Part shown: piece by piece, positions 1 to 9,719 of the stretch
Layout: each line of letters begins with the position of its first letter
Numbering within the stretch: the first letter of the stretch is position 1
NCBI GenBank assembly: GCA_016946835.1
Contig: JACVTC010000564.1
Span: forward strand, 1 to 18,564
Source: Neocallimastix lanati (nom. inval.)
Lineage: Eukaryota; Neocallimastigomycota; Neocallimastigomycetes; Neocallimastigales; Neocallimastigaceae
Reading direction: 5' to 3'
DNA length: 18,564 bases
Made by a program: the position numbers and the translations under genes
Notes under the pieces: model-generated
Seen by the model: the letters and a program-made list of their open reading frames with translations, nothing else
Told to the model about the DNA's origin: nothing
Databases searched by the model: none

Positions 1-42
<42 letters not shown>
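1..42. repeat. (ATA)n trinucleotide microsatellite
   Basis: About 14 uninterrupted copies of ATA start the window and run into a poly-A tract. The repeat is cut by the window edge, so its full length is unknown. Confidence 0.95.
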
Positions 43-50
<8 letters not shown>

Positions 51-202
51 CACATTTTTTATGTGATCAAATAGTCAGACTCATGGTTTTTTTTTTCAAT
101 ACCTATTCTTGGATTTGGATTTGTTAAGAGAATTTTCTTTTAATCATTTACAAAAAAAAAATATATATATATATATATATTAATGAAAATGGATCATCAT
201 CA

Positions 203-256
203 TCATTTCCAAGGTTTATAAGTAATTTCAAAGATAATTGCATTTTCTGCTTCTGT
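203..256 (-). other. Possible terminal exon or coding relic, minus strand
   Basis: On the minus strand a pyrimidine-rich run ending in ACAG (a good 3' splice-acceptor shape) is followed by a short open frame. It reads approximately AENAIIFEITYKPWK and then TGA at 203-205. This is more protein-like than its surroundings. The ending faintly recalls the F-x-x-x-Y-K/R-R-P-W block of chagasin-type (I42) cysteine-protease inhibitors, but it is far too short to assign. No upstream exon was found on the minus strand between 300 and 1700. It may be a relic or chance. Confidence 0.2.
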
Positions 257-822
257 AAAAAAAAAAAAAATATTTGAAAGCTGAATAAGAAATCCTTTTT
301 AATTTTTTTTTTTTTAATTTTTTTTAATTTTTTTTTTTTTATTTTTTTACAAAAACTAAAGATTATTCATCGTCATTAATTAATTAAAAATGTAAATATT
401 AAATAATAGTTGTTAAATTTCTTTATTTTATTTTATTTTATTTTATTTTTATTTTATTTTATTAAAAAATTATTATAACAGTAAAAATATATATATATAT
501 ATATTATATTATTTTTATCTTTTAAATAAGCAGTATTCAATATAAAAAATAATATATATATATATATATATATAAAAGTAGTTCTTAGTAAAAATATATA
601 AAAATTATAATAAAAATAAGGTATAAAAGAGAGTTCCAATGAAAAAAAATATAAAATATTTAAAATAAAAAAAAAAAAGTTTCATTTTATATATAAAATT
701 TTTATAAAAAAAAATTATACTTGAAAAAAAATAGCTTAATAATTATAAAAAAAAAAAAATAAAGGGATTATATCATCAAATGGATAATTTAATTATATAA
801 TTATTAAAATAAATTTTATATT

Positions 823-893
823 CACTATAAATAAAAATTAAAAAATAAACTATAAATAAAAATAAACTATAAATAAAAATAAAATATAAATTT
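823..893. repeat. Short tandem repeat, ACTATAAATAAAAAT-like units
   Basis: Three imperfect copies of a unit containing ACTATAAATAAAAAT begin near 824, 849 and 866; the last two are 17 bases apart. This is simple AT-rich tandem duplication with no visible function. Confidence 0.7.
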
Positions 894-1708
894 ATATATA
901 AAATAATGATGAATATATTAATAAAAAAAAAAAAAGATTTATATCCAATGGATGATTCAAATAAATCTATCATTATTTAAAAATTAAACATTAATAAGTA
1001 TCTTAGGCTTACACCCTTAAATAATTACTAGGTTATGATAGTCAACATTGTAATATTTCTATTCTTATTAATTAAAAAAAAAAAAGTGATAAATAAAAAA
1101 AAAAAAAATTTATAATTTAATATATAATTTTTTTTTTATTTTATTTTATTTTATTTTATTTTTATAGAGTTATGCAGATAATGAAATAAATAATAATTTT
1201 AAGTAATGATTATTATTGTTCTATTTGAATAAATAAATATTAGGTTTATAATAATGTATTATTTCAGCATATATAAACTTTAAAAAAGTTTTTTTTTATT
1301 TATACAATATTTTTTATTATGAATGGAAAGATATTTGAATCTATTTGTCCTTAATATTATTGTTATTTGTCGTCAAATAATATTAATTTATTTAATTATA
1401 TTATAATAGTCTCTTAAATTTTTTTTATCCTATTTATATATTAAAATAATAAAACAAATTAAGATGTAAAAAAAAAAAATAATTAAATCATTAAAATAGG
1501 CTAATTATTGAGGGTTTTATTTATTTAATAATAATCTTTTTATTAAATAGAAATATTAAATAATATTATTTATTTATTTATTAATTAATTATTTTCTGTT
1601 AATTAGTATTTTATTTTACATATTATTTCAATATATTTAAATGTTATTCATTAAATATAGAAATTTAGAACACATTAATAAATATATATAGATATTTTTT
1701 TTTATGGA

Positions 1709-1926
1709 ATGAGATTAAAGAGAAAGGAAGAGGATAGACCATCGGGCCTTCAATCTTTTTCCTATAAACGTATCAGATCCTCATTGGTTTTTTTTTTGTT
1801 TTTTTTTTTTGTTTTTTTTTGACATACTATTTTGGTGTCGACGAAGAACCAAGACCAAGAGTGGAGCTCAGTCTATCATTGTTGAGTGTCTATGTTAAAC
1901 GAAAAAAAAATATAAGTCAAAATTAG
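1709..1926 (+). pseudogene. Coding-like relic interrupted by poly-T tracts (unrecognised)
   Basis: This island is clearly richer in G+C than its flanks. From ATG at 1709 one frame reads about 26 residues of ordinary protein (it contains KRKEEDRPSGLQSFSYKRIR). It then enters T tracts (1787-1820) and stops at TGA 1820-1822. The adjacent frame, from about 1822 to TAG 1924-1926, continues with another protein-like stretch (contains FGVDEEPRPRVELSLSLL and VYVKRKK). A change in T-tract length would join the two. I recognise no family. The opposite strand also reads plausibly (1834-1898), so the strand is not certain. It is most likely a decayed gene fragment; a lineage-specific short gene with an intron in the T-rich part is less likely. 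Confidence 0.35.
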
Positions 1927-2374
1927 TTAATTTTTGATAAAAATTTTCTTAAAAAAAAAAAAAAAAAAAAAATAGAAAATATATTAATTTTTTTTTAATT
2001 TCTTATGACCAAAAACCATTGGAAAAAGAAAATAAAAAAATTGTAAAAAAAAAAATAGGAGTTTGTTTAAAAGAAAAAATATTTATATATATATATTAAA
2101 TTTTTTTTTTTCTTATGACCTAGGAGAATATCTTAAAAAAAGGAAGACTCACTAAAAAAAAAAAAAAAAATTAGAAGAAAATTAAGAGATTGTAAAAAAA
2201 AAAAAAGGAAAAATAATTAAAACAGAAAATGAGGACTTTTTTTTCAAATGATTTATAATGTATATTTTTATTTTATTTATTTTTTTTTAAAAAAAAATCT
2301 TTTGCTTCTAAAAAAAAAAAAAAAAAAAAAAAAAATTGTTTTTTTAAAAATTTTTAAATTTTGATTCATAAATT

Positions 2375-2480
2375 AAAATAAAATAAAATAAAATAAATTA
2401 AATTAAATTAAATATATATAAAATAAAAACAAAAAAAAATAAAATAAAATAATAAAAATAAAATAATAAAAATAAAAAAA
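2375..2480. repeat. AAAAT-type pentanucleotide repeat tract
   Basis: Successive AAAAT copies, then AAATT units, then AAAATAAT units, form an interrupted low-complexity tract of about 100 bases. Confidence 0.8.
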
Positions 2481-3219
2481 AAATAAAAAATTTTGAAAAA
2501 AAAATCCAATTTTTTTTTTTTTTAATTTTTAGAATAATAAGAAAAACTTTTTTTAACTCACAAAAAATAGAAGAGAACGCTTTAATAAAATAAAAATTTT
2601 TTATATGATATAATATCATTTATCATTTAGATCTCCATCTTTTTTATTTTTTTTTTATTTTATCTATATATATAGAGATATGTATATAAGATTAAAAGTT
2701 CAATTTTATTCTTGTTGTTAAAGAGTAGTAATAAATAATAGTTAACGTTTTCTTCTTTTAATAATATTTTTTATCTCTTATTAAATATATTTTGATTGAA
2801 GGATAGATTAAAAATATTTTTGTCTTCTAACCCTTAAATTAAATCAATAAAAATAAAAAAAAAAATTAAAAATAAAAAGTTTAAAAAAAATTTTAAAAAT
2901 TTTTAAATAAAATTAAAAAAAAAAAAATTTAATTTTAAAAATTTTTTTTTATTTTCTCTCTAAATTCTAAATTAAAGAATTTTCTAAAGAAAACAAAATC
3001 GGATAAATTTCATCCATCTTTAAAAAAAAAAAAAAATTTAAAAATTTTAATAAAAAAATTTTAATTTAACAGAATTTTAATTTAACAAAAATAAAAAATA
3101 AAAAATAATAAAAAAGAAAAAAAAAAAAAATTTTTTTGATTTTCAATTTCCTTATTATTAAATAGTTTTAACTTTTTTTTTTTTAAAAAAAAAAAATTAA
3201 TATTGCTATAACTGTTATT

Positions 3220-3462
3220 ATTTATTATTATTTATTGTAAATACAATCATTTTATTATTATTATTATAAATACAATCTTTTTATTATTATTTATTATTAT
3301 TATAAATACAATCTTTTTATTATTATTTATTATTATTATTATTATATTATTTATTATTATTATTTATTTATTTATTTTTTGTTTATTTATTATTTATTAT
3401 TTATTATTTATTATTTATTATTTATTATTTATTATTTATTATTTATTATTTATTATTAAATT
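3220..3462. repeat. ATT/TTATTTA tract with an embedded AAATACAATC motif
   Basis: A run of ATT and TTATTTA units carries three copies of the non-simple motif AAATACAATC, at about 3239, 3268 and 3304. This marks duplication of a longer unit of roughly 30-37 bases. After 3370 it becomes a nearly regular 7 bp TTATTTA array. Confidence 0.85.
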
Positions 3463-3746
3463 ATTATTTTTTAATACATTCATTGTTTAAAAAGAAATTA
3501 ATAAAAAAAAATAACAAAAAAATAACAAAAAAATTATAAAATCAAAAAAAAAAAAAAAAAAAATAAAAATTTTGAAAATTTAAAATAATAATAAAGTTTA
3601 TAGGTTATATTCAAGTTATACCAATAACTTCTCTCACTTAGATATTGTGAAATTTAATCTTTTACTAATTATAATTATAAAAACTTTAAACAATTACATA
3701 GCTTAAAATAATTATAATCCAATACAAAAAAAAAAAAAAAAAAGAT

Positions 3747-3767
3747 ATCTCCATTTTTTTTGGAGAT
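3747..3767. other. Small hairpin: 7 bp stem with T loop
   Basis: ATCTCCA (3747-3753) and TGGAGAT (3761-3767) are perfect inverted copies separated by seven T. The hairpin sits just upstream of the coding-like island beginning near 3759 and may simply be part of the relic. Confidence 0.4.
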
Positions 3768-4327
3768 AAATTCAATAAATGACTAAGGAAGGATGCTTTT
3801 TTTTAGGATGAAAATGATTATTTTCAAAGGTCAAAATGTGATTATGGTATCATAAATGATAATGTTTTAAATAATAATAAAACTTATTATATATTATCTT
3901 TTTTTTTTTTTTTTTATTTTTTTGATGGTCAACGTCAAAACTCAAAGAATTCTAATAGGCAAGATGGTTTCATTTTTTTTGATAGAAATGGTAAGGTTTT
4001 CAATGAAGAAAAAGGTTTCCTTGGTATATACACATTACTTTTATGACCGAGAAAGTATAATTATTTGTTCTGTTCTTTATTATAAAAGAAAAAGTATTAA
4101 AATTTATACATACATCTTTAAAAAATCAAAAATGCTGAAAAGTGTTGAAGATAAAAAGATTTTTATATCCATTATAAATTGAAAAGGGGTCCTAAATGGA
4201 TTAATCTTCCTTGGAGAAAAAAAAAAAAAAAAGAATATTGTTAAGTCTGAAAGATGAACAAATCATTTATGAAACATATTTAGATATCTATAAAAATGGA
4301 AGATCAGTTCAGTTTTATTGCCACTAA
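3759..4327 (+). pseudogene. Decayed protein-coding gene fragment (unrecognised)
   Basis: A plus-strand island reads as protein in successive frames. One frame runs from 3759 to a stop near 4040, broken by TAA at about 3777-3779, TAG at 3804-3806 and a poly-T tract (3898-3915). It includes the pieces DENDYFQRSKCDYGIINDN and RQDGFIFFDRNGKVFNEEKG. A second piece (KRGPKWINLPWR) lies at about 4182-4217 in the same frame. A third (LLSLKDEQIIYETYLDIYKNG) follows in another frame and ends at TAA 4325-4327. A poly-A run at 4217-4232 separates the last two. The residue mix is that of real protein, unlike the surrounding DNA. I do not recognise the family. The 86-residue ATG-start frame at 3922-4182 overlaps this in a different phase and is only partly protein-like. 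The TTTTTTTTAG before 3807 could be a splice acceptor, so a multi-exon gene is a weaker alternative. Confidence 0.45.
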
Positions 4328-4564
4328 TGGTAAAAAAAATGTATAGGAATAACAACCATGGTAAAAAAAAAAAAATTATAATTAAAAAAATTCTTTGAAT
4401 CGAGAATATTAAAATCAATTCTGATATTCAATTTTATTCACTAGTATATATTAAATAATAATATTTAAAATGTTTTTTTATTTGTCACTCAAAATATTAT
4501 TATTATTACATTAAAAAAAAAAAAGAGAGAGAGAGAAAAGACTAAAAACAAAATAATTAAAAAT

Positions 4565-4644
4565 TTAAGTATTATAATTACTTGAATTTATAATTACTTG
4601 AATTTATAATTACTTGAATTTATAATTACTTGAATTTATAATAT
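4565..4644. repeat. 16 bp tandem repeat, four copies
   Basis: The unit CTTGAATTTATAATTA occurs four times with exact 16-base spacing (CTTG at 4581, 4597, 4613 and 4629). The copies are identical over their shared length, so the expansion is recent. Confidence 0.95.
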
Positions 4645-4697
4645 TTAAATTTATTAATTATTTTGTTAATTTAAATATTAATTATATAATTTTCAAT

Positions 4698-4699
<2 letters not shown>

Positions 4700-4737
<38 letters not shown>
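4700..4737. repeat. 38-base poly-T homopolymer
   Basis: Uninterrupted run of 38 T, one of the two longest homopolymers in the window. The exact length may be affected by sequencing or assembly error. Confidence 0.9.
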
Positions 4738-4740
<3 letters not shown>

Positions 4741-5286
4741 CTAAATTTTTTTATACTAAATATTAAAAATATAATTAAAATATATAAAAATTATTTATTG
4801 ATAAAATCCAATTTATTTATTTATTTATAGAAATATATTTAAATAAGTATTTGTTTATAATTAAAATTATATAAATAATTAAAAAAAATATTGAATAATT
4901 CTTTTTATAATTTATTATGTCATTATATATTCCTTTTTTTTTTAAAAAATATAAAATAATTTATTTGTTTGTGCATCTAATTAATCATAGTAATCATATT
5001 AGTTATTATTTTTATAAACAAACAATAATGAATAGTAGTTTTATGGTAATATCAAAAGAAGTTTTTTTTTTATTTTTATTTTTTTTTTTTTTAATTGATT
5101 TGAAATATTATAAATTTTTTTTTTTTTTAAGAACTTTTCCAATAATTTTTTTTTTTAACTTTAATTCCTATTAAATGACTGATTAAATAATTTTCTGTTA
5201 TTTCATAATAAAAATTTTTTTTTTTTTTTTTTTTTTTTGTAATGAAAACTATTTGATACCATTAAATAATTAAATAATTAATAAAT

Positions 5287-5442
5287 TTTTTTATTTTATA
5301 TTTTATATTTTATATTTTATATTTTATATTTTATATTTTATATTTTATATATTTTATATTTTATATTTTATATTTTATATTTTATATTTTATATTTAATA
5401 TTTTATATTTTATATTTTATATTTTATATTTTATATTTAACT
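5287..5442. repeat. TTTTATA heptanucleotide array
   Basis: About twenty copies of a 7 bp TTTTATA unit with two irregular copies near 5347 and 5395. It is a minisatellite-like array; no G or C interrupts it. Confidence 0.9.
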
Positions 5443-6707
5443 TTTGATATAAAAAATGAAAAAAAATAAAAAAAAACTTTTAATAATTAATAAAATTATT
5501 ATTTTATTAATCATTATATAAAATTTAATTAATAAATCATGAAATTATCATCATAAATTCTATACAAATACATAAATTTTATGGAAAGTCCATAACTTGA
5601 TAAATTTCTCTCCAGATACAACCAGTTTAAAAGAAAAATTTATACCAACAAGACCACATTATTATTACTTTATTAAAAGTGTAAAAGTGACCTTTTATTA
5701 TTGATATTTTACCCTTTAAAATATAAATAATAGTTTTTAATCTATTTAACCTAGACCTCAAATAAAAAATAAAAATAAAATAATTTTTCATAAAATAACA
5801 CTAATAATTAGTATACACGTTTTATTAATTATACTAGTTAATTTTTATATATTTTATTTTATTTATTAATATTAATATTATTAATATTTCATTATTAAAT
5901 TCTCCTCTTTCTTTTCTTTTTCTTCTCTTCTTCAAAAAAAAAATAAACAAAAAGACTTTATTATTATTATTATTATTGTTATTATTATTATTATTATTAA
6001 AGAACAAAGTTTTAAAAGATTTATTCTATTTTCTAATCTATTTAATAATTGAATAATTAACTTCTATTATTAAAAAATAAAATTTTATATTTTATATGTT
6101 CATGAGAATACAATTTTTATACATTAATTTCCTACATTAAAACAATATTTTGATAAAATTTTATATAAAAAATATTATATTAAAATATTTTTTTTTATTT
6201 TATTATTAATTAAATTCATAATTTTCTTATCAAGAACAAAAGTAAATTAAAATAAATAATTTATTATTCATTTCTTATAACATTTTATTTTATTTTATTT
6301 TATTTTTATTATTTTATTTTTATTTTATTTTATTTTTATTTTATTTTATTCTTTTTTTATTGTATTATAATTTTTTTTTTTAATTAATAAAATAAATAAT
6401 TTCTTGTCTTTTTTAAAAAAAAAAAAAGTTATTCAAAGAAACCGAGTTATATTACCAATACAAAAAAAAAAAAAAAAAAAAAATACATGAAGGTCAATTT
6501 AAAGTTTTTTTTTTTTTTATAAAGTCCCTTTTCCAAATATTATAAAATATAATAATCTATATATATATATAAATCATTTCAATTAAATTTATTTAAATAT
6601 ATAAATCCTATTTATTTATTTATTTATTTATTATATATTATATTATATTATATTATACGAAATAAAAATTATAGATACCTATATAAAATAATAATAATAA
6701 AAATAAT

Positions 6708-6738
<31 letters not shown>

Positions 6739-6802
6739 TATTTATATAAAGATATATAGATATATAAGTACAGAAAAATATGATATTGGAATTTTTTTTT
6801 TT

Positions 6803-6860
6803 CTTGCCCTCCCTCAATGATGGAACCTAAGCTGGCTGTCGGGTTTTTCTGAGGGGATCA
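6803..6860. other. Isolated 58-base G+C-rich island
   Basis: By direct count 31 of 58 bases are G or C, in DNA that is otherwise nearly all A+T. On the plus strand it has an ATGATGG element (6817-6823, close to the snoRNA box C consensus RUGAUGA) and CTGA (6849-6852, the box D sequence). CCCTC (6808-6812) can pair with GAGGG (6851-6855), and GGAACC with the GGGTTTTTC segment. The box spacing is too short for a usual C/D snoRNA. On the minus strand one frame reads a protein-like PQKNPTASLGSIIEGGQ, so an exon relic is an equal alternative. It is flanked by poly-T on both sides. Confidence 0.35.
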
Positions 6861-7338
6861 TTTTATTATATTTTTTTTTTTTTTTTTTTTTTACCAATTG
6901 TCAAAAAAAAAAACAAAAATCTACATCATCAATCAATGTCTTTTAATGTTAAAAATTTTAATCATTGCGTTTTCGTTTCGTTTCATTTCTCTCCTTTTTT
7001 TTTTTTTTTTTTTTTTAAATTCAGACAAAAAATTTCTCGTTTCTAGGCTAATTTAATATATATATTTCATCTACACAGTATAAAATAGACAGCCAACGTC
7101 CATATACATTTCAATAATTTTATTTATTCGAAATCAAATTTTGATGATGTATACATGGATCACTTTTTTTTTTTTTTTAATCTTATAAAAAAAATCTTTT
7201 TATTTTTTTTTTAATAATTTTTCTATTTAGTTTTAATTATTCTCATTACCTTAACCTTACCTACTTGCTTGCGCTTACTTCAGTTCCATTTAGATGTGCC
7301 CTTTTTTTTTTTTTTTAAAAAATTTCCAAAAAACAAAA

Positions 7339-7372
<34 letters not shown>

Positions 7373-7455
7373 TATTTTTAAGTAATACCAATAAAAAAAA
7401 ATTTATATATCTATCTATCTGTTTTTAAAAATAAAATTTTTTTTTTTTTTTTTTT
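6861..7455. other. T-tract-rich stretch with small higher-G+C patches, no gene called
   Basis: Long T tracts (for example 29 T at 7342-7370) alternate with less AT-rich patches: 6967-6990 (TTTCGTTTCG-like), 7085-7105, 7131-7165 and 7248-7303. The last patch reads as short protein-like strings on both strands but no frame extends. Together they may be the upstream region of the coding relic that begins at 7679; this is inference from position only. Confidence 0.5.
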
Positions 7456-7569
7456 GTATTAGTTAAAGAATTTGAACCTATTTTTGAAAACAATTATTGT
7501 CTGTTTTTTTTTTTTTTTTTTGTATTAGTTAAAGAATTTGAACCTATTTTTGAAAACAATTATTGTCTG
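7456..7569. repeat. 66 bp tandem duplication with identical 48-base cores
   Basis: The segments 7456-7503 and 7522-7569 are identical over 48 bases (from GTATTAG to TTGTCTG). Each is followed by a T tract, giving a 66-base period. The core reads VLVKEFEPIFENNYCL on the plus strand, so the duplicated piece may be coding-derived. Perfect identity indicates a recent duplication, or an assembly artefact bounded by T tracts. Confidence 0.9.
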
Positions 7570-7678
7570 TTTTTTTTTTTTTTTTTTTTTTTTTTTGTAA
7601 AAAAAAAAAAATATTTGAAATGGTAGTTTTGATACATACTACTACTCATTGGATTGGGTTCAATGTTTTTGTTGAAAA

Positions 7679-8243
7679 ATGGCATCGTCTACCCATGTCC
7701 AACCTGATGTTCACATGGAACCTTTCTCCACTTCAGTCTTCAAAGTTCTCATTTGAATATTTGCTACTACCATCATCGTCGTGTCGTCTTGGCCATTACA
7801 AATCATCATTATTTATTCCAAGACCTAGAATTAGGATTAATTAAATATTGAATGGGAATCCTTTGGAGTTGTTTGATTTTTCTTTTTTTTTCTTTTTTTT
7901 TTTTTTTTTGTTATTGAACTTTTTTTTTTAAAAAAAAAAGATTTACAAAAGAATAATTCCATATTTGAATAGGAAGTTTTTTATTCTTTATAACTTTTGA
8001 ATTATCTTTTTTCTTTTTTTTTTTTTTTTTTTTTTTTTTTGTTATTTCCCCAGGGCGATTGGTTGGTTATTAATCCAATTAAACCAAAAAAAAAAAAACA
8101 TTCATTTTTTGATATCTTGAATTATATGTGCTTTAATCATAGACAAAAAGAAAAAAAAACGAATCCATCAAATTTAAATAGGAATTGTTGTTATTTATGT
8201 TGTTGTCTTTAATGTCAACGATTTTCTTAACTTAACAATTTGA
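7679..8243 (+). pseudogene. Coding relic, possibly VMA21-like V-ATPase assembly factor
   Basis: From ATG at 7679 a frame rich in C-ending codons (ACC, GTC, TTC, ATC) reads 25 ordinary residues. It meets TGA at 7754-7756, then continues with a hydrophobic segment. The adjacent frame from about 7788 continues LGHYKSSLF. Near 8178-8210 a separate frame gives a second hydrophobic run (GIVVIYVVVF). The order of a short hydrophilic N-terminus, the segment TSVFKVLI-(stop)-IFATTIIVV, a short loop and a second Val/Ile-rich membrane span resembles VMA21. That is a small ER membrane protein with two membrane spans which helps assemble the V-ATPase V0 sector. The similarity is weak and judged by eye. The in-frame stop, frame change and the T-tract-filled gap (7850-8170) argue for a broken copy. 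The 93-residue frame at 7563-7844 uses the other phase for most of this region and starts in poly-T, so I do not take it as the gene. Confidence 0.27.
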
Positions 8244-8790
8244 ATTTTCTTATTTTTTTTTTTTTGCTTACATATAATGTCTCAAAATTATTTTTATGTA
8301 TCATAAATAAAGTATTACTTTGTTTCTTCACTCCATATCATTTTCAGATGTTAATTTAATTACTCTATTAAAATTTTTTTCGAGTAAATTGAATGGTAAA
8401 TACCTTTTTTTTTTTTTTTGGAATTTGAGAGTTGTTGTTATTAATGGGAAAATAACTCTTCGCTTTCAGTTTTTTGGTTTTTTTTTGGTGTAGAAGTGTT
8501 TTATTCCTTTGTTCTTCTTATCCTAGATGAAATTAAAAAAAAAAGATTTTAAATATTATTTTTAAAATTATTAAAAAAAAAAAGAAAATAATTATTTTTT
8601 ATTTATATGATTTTAAGATGGAATTTATTAGCTAGAGTATTTATTTATAGAAAAATTAAAATAATTAATAATAATTATTCTTGTGATTATTTTATTTATC
8701 TAATTTTAAATTATTTTTTAACTATGACAGATATTGTAAAAATTTTTTTTTTCCTCAAATCTGAATATCTTTTTAAACATTTATTTTAAA
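8244..8790. other. Stretch with weak coding-like fragments, no gene called
   Basis: Two short protein-like pieces occur on the plus strand: about 8422-8475 (contains LRVVVINGKITLRFQFFG) and, in another frame, about 8465-8553 (contains FGVEVFYSFVLLILDEIKKK). Splice-like signals TTTTCAG (8340-8346) and GCTTTCAG (8462-8469) are present. A 60-residue frame at 8607-8789 has a moderately normal residue mix and ends just before the next relic; it may be part of it. None can be assigned. Confidence 0.35.
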
Positions 8791-9097
8791 GCTAAAGAAT
8801 ATCCAATTGATTTACTGAAATGATATTTTTAAATCGTAAAAATTGATAATCCCATGGTTGATCTTCAATATTTAAATAGAGAAATATCAAATCTGAAAAG
8901 TTAGTAACCTATGCAACAGTATTAAAAAAAAAATTAAAAGATTTAACTGAAGAAGATAAAGAAAAAAAATTAAAGAATGAGCTTGAAGATAACGATAATG
9001 ATGAAAATAATAGGAATGAAGAAGAATTTTTTTATAAGTAAAGGTATTAACAGAAGCAGATGAATTAATAAAAAAAAAAATAGAAATTCAGGTATAA
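8791..9097 (+). pseudogene. Frameshifted relic of a charged, coiled-coil-like protein
   Basis: Protein-like sequence continues through three plus-strand phases. Frame one spans 8791-8904 (contains AKEYPIDLLK, two stops at 8821 and 8830, then IVKIDNPMVDLQYLNREISN, ending at TAG 8902-8904). The next frame is open from 8880 to TAA 9039-9041 and encodes a Lys/Glu/Asp/Asn-rich run (KDLTEEDKEKKLKNELED and following acidic residues). The third frame, 9038-9097, gives VKVLTEADELIKKKIEIQ and then TAA. The frames overlap where they meet, as expected for small indels. The charged low-complexity composition suggests a coiled-coil or linker region. No family is recognised. Confidence 0.45.
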
Positions 9098-9687
9098 AAA
9101 ATAATGAAGATTTGTTAAAGACGAGATAAATATTAAATTAAATTTGATATTATGAAGTAATATATGAAAATTCTTATTTAATAAACTTCATTAATAATTC
9201 AAATAAAAATTATAGTAAATAATAATAATTTAATAAAATATAAAGTTTTTCAAATCAAATCTAATTTTATTTTCCATGTCAACCTATTGGAATATATGGA
9301 TTTCATATATTATACCATTATATAAAATTTATTAATTATATCCTTTGCATAAATCGCAATAATAAATAGACCTATTCCAAATTTACTTTGTAATATATTT
9401 ATAAATATATTATATTACATTTATTAATATAAAATAAAAAAAAAAAAAAAGAAATTTGTTCTTGATTTAATTTAAAATAAAAAAAGTTTTAAGTCATTGG
9501 TAAATTTTAAAAATTAAAATTAAATTAGTGTAAATAAAGATTTAATCAATAATATTATAATATTACTAATAATAATAATAAGTAATAATAATCATAATAA
9601 ATATATATAATTAATATTAATAAGTAATAATAATCATAATAATCATAATAATAATAATAATATAAAAATATATAAAAATATATATAA

Positions 9688-9719
<32 letters not shown>

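Larger units (their letters stand above)
43..1708. other. AT-rich stretch without a recognisable gene
   Basis: Apart from the exon-like patch at 203-256, this stretch holds only simple sequence. There is (AT)10 at 161-180, TTTTA-type repeats around 421-464 and 1129-1164, more AT runs near 487-505 and 552-574, and many A or T runs. Open frames on the minus strand here (for example 454-639 and 776-973) translate to Ile/Tyr/Phe/Asn-only strings expected from the base composition, so I do not call them genes. Confidence 0.8.
1927..3740. other. AT-rich stretch without a recognisable gene
   Basis: Dominated by poly-A and poly-T tracts, AAAAT/TTTTA repeats and ATT repeats. Two short similar patches containing TTATGACC occur near 1995-2012 and 2112-2120, but they extend no further. 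The minus-strand frame at 2398-2619 is almost entirely Lys/Phe/Ile/Leu/Tyr and lies over the repeats, so it is not called. Confidence 0.8.
4328..6802. other. AT-rich stretch without a recognisable gene
   Basis: Contains the listed tandem repeats, (GA)n near 4523-4536, ATT repeats around 5958-6000, TTTTA-type repeats around 6284-6352, and AT runs near 6720-6742. The plus-strand frame at 4917-5174 is mostly Phe and Leu from T tracts, so it is not called. A minus-strand open stretch at about 5536-5645 is weakly protein-like but reads equally well in several frames. Confidence 0.75.

Noticed and set aside
454-973. Minus-strand open frames of 61 and 65 residues
   Set aside because: Low-complexity Ile/Tyr/Phe strings over AT and AAAAT repeats, with no motif and no codon preference.
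2398-2619. 73-residue minus-strand frame
   Set aside because: Lies over AAAAT repeats and T tracts; it is a Phe/Lys/Ile run product of composition.
4917-5174. 85-residue plus-strand frame
   Set aside because: Dominated by Phe runs from poly-T, with no conserved feature.
5536-5645. Weakly protein-like minus-strand open stretch
   Set aside because: Several phases look equally plausible, and there is no start, splice signal or recognised motif.
7997-8212. 71-residue plus-strand frame with a Cys-rich end
   Set aside because: Starts in poly-T; the Cys-rich end is TTG/TGT repeats read out of the phase that gives the hydrophobic span. Not credible as a gene.
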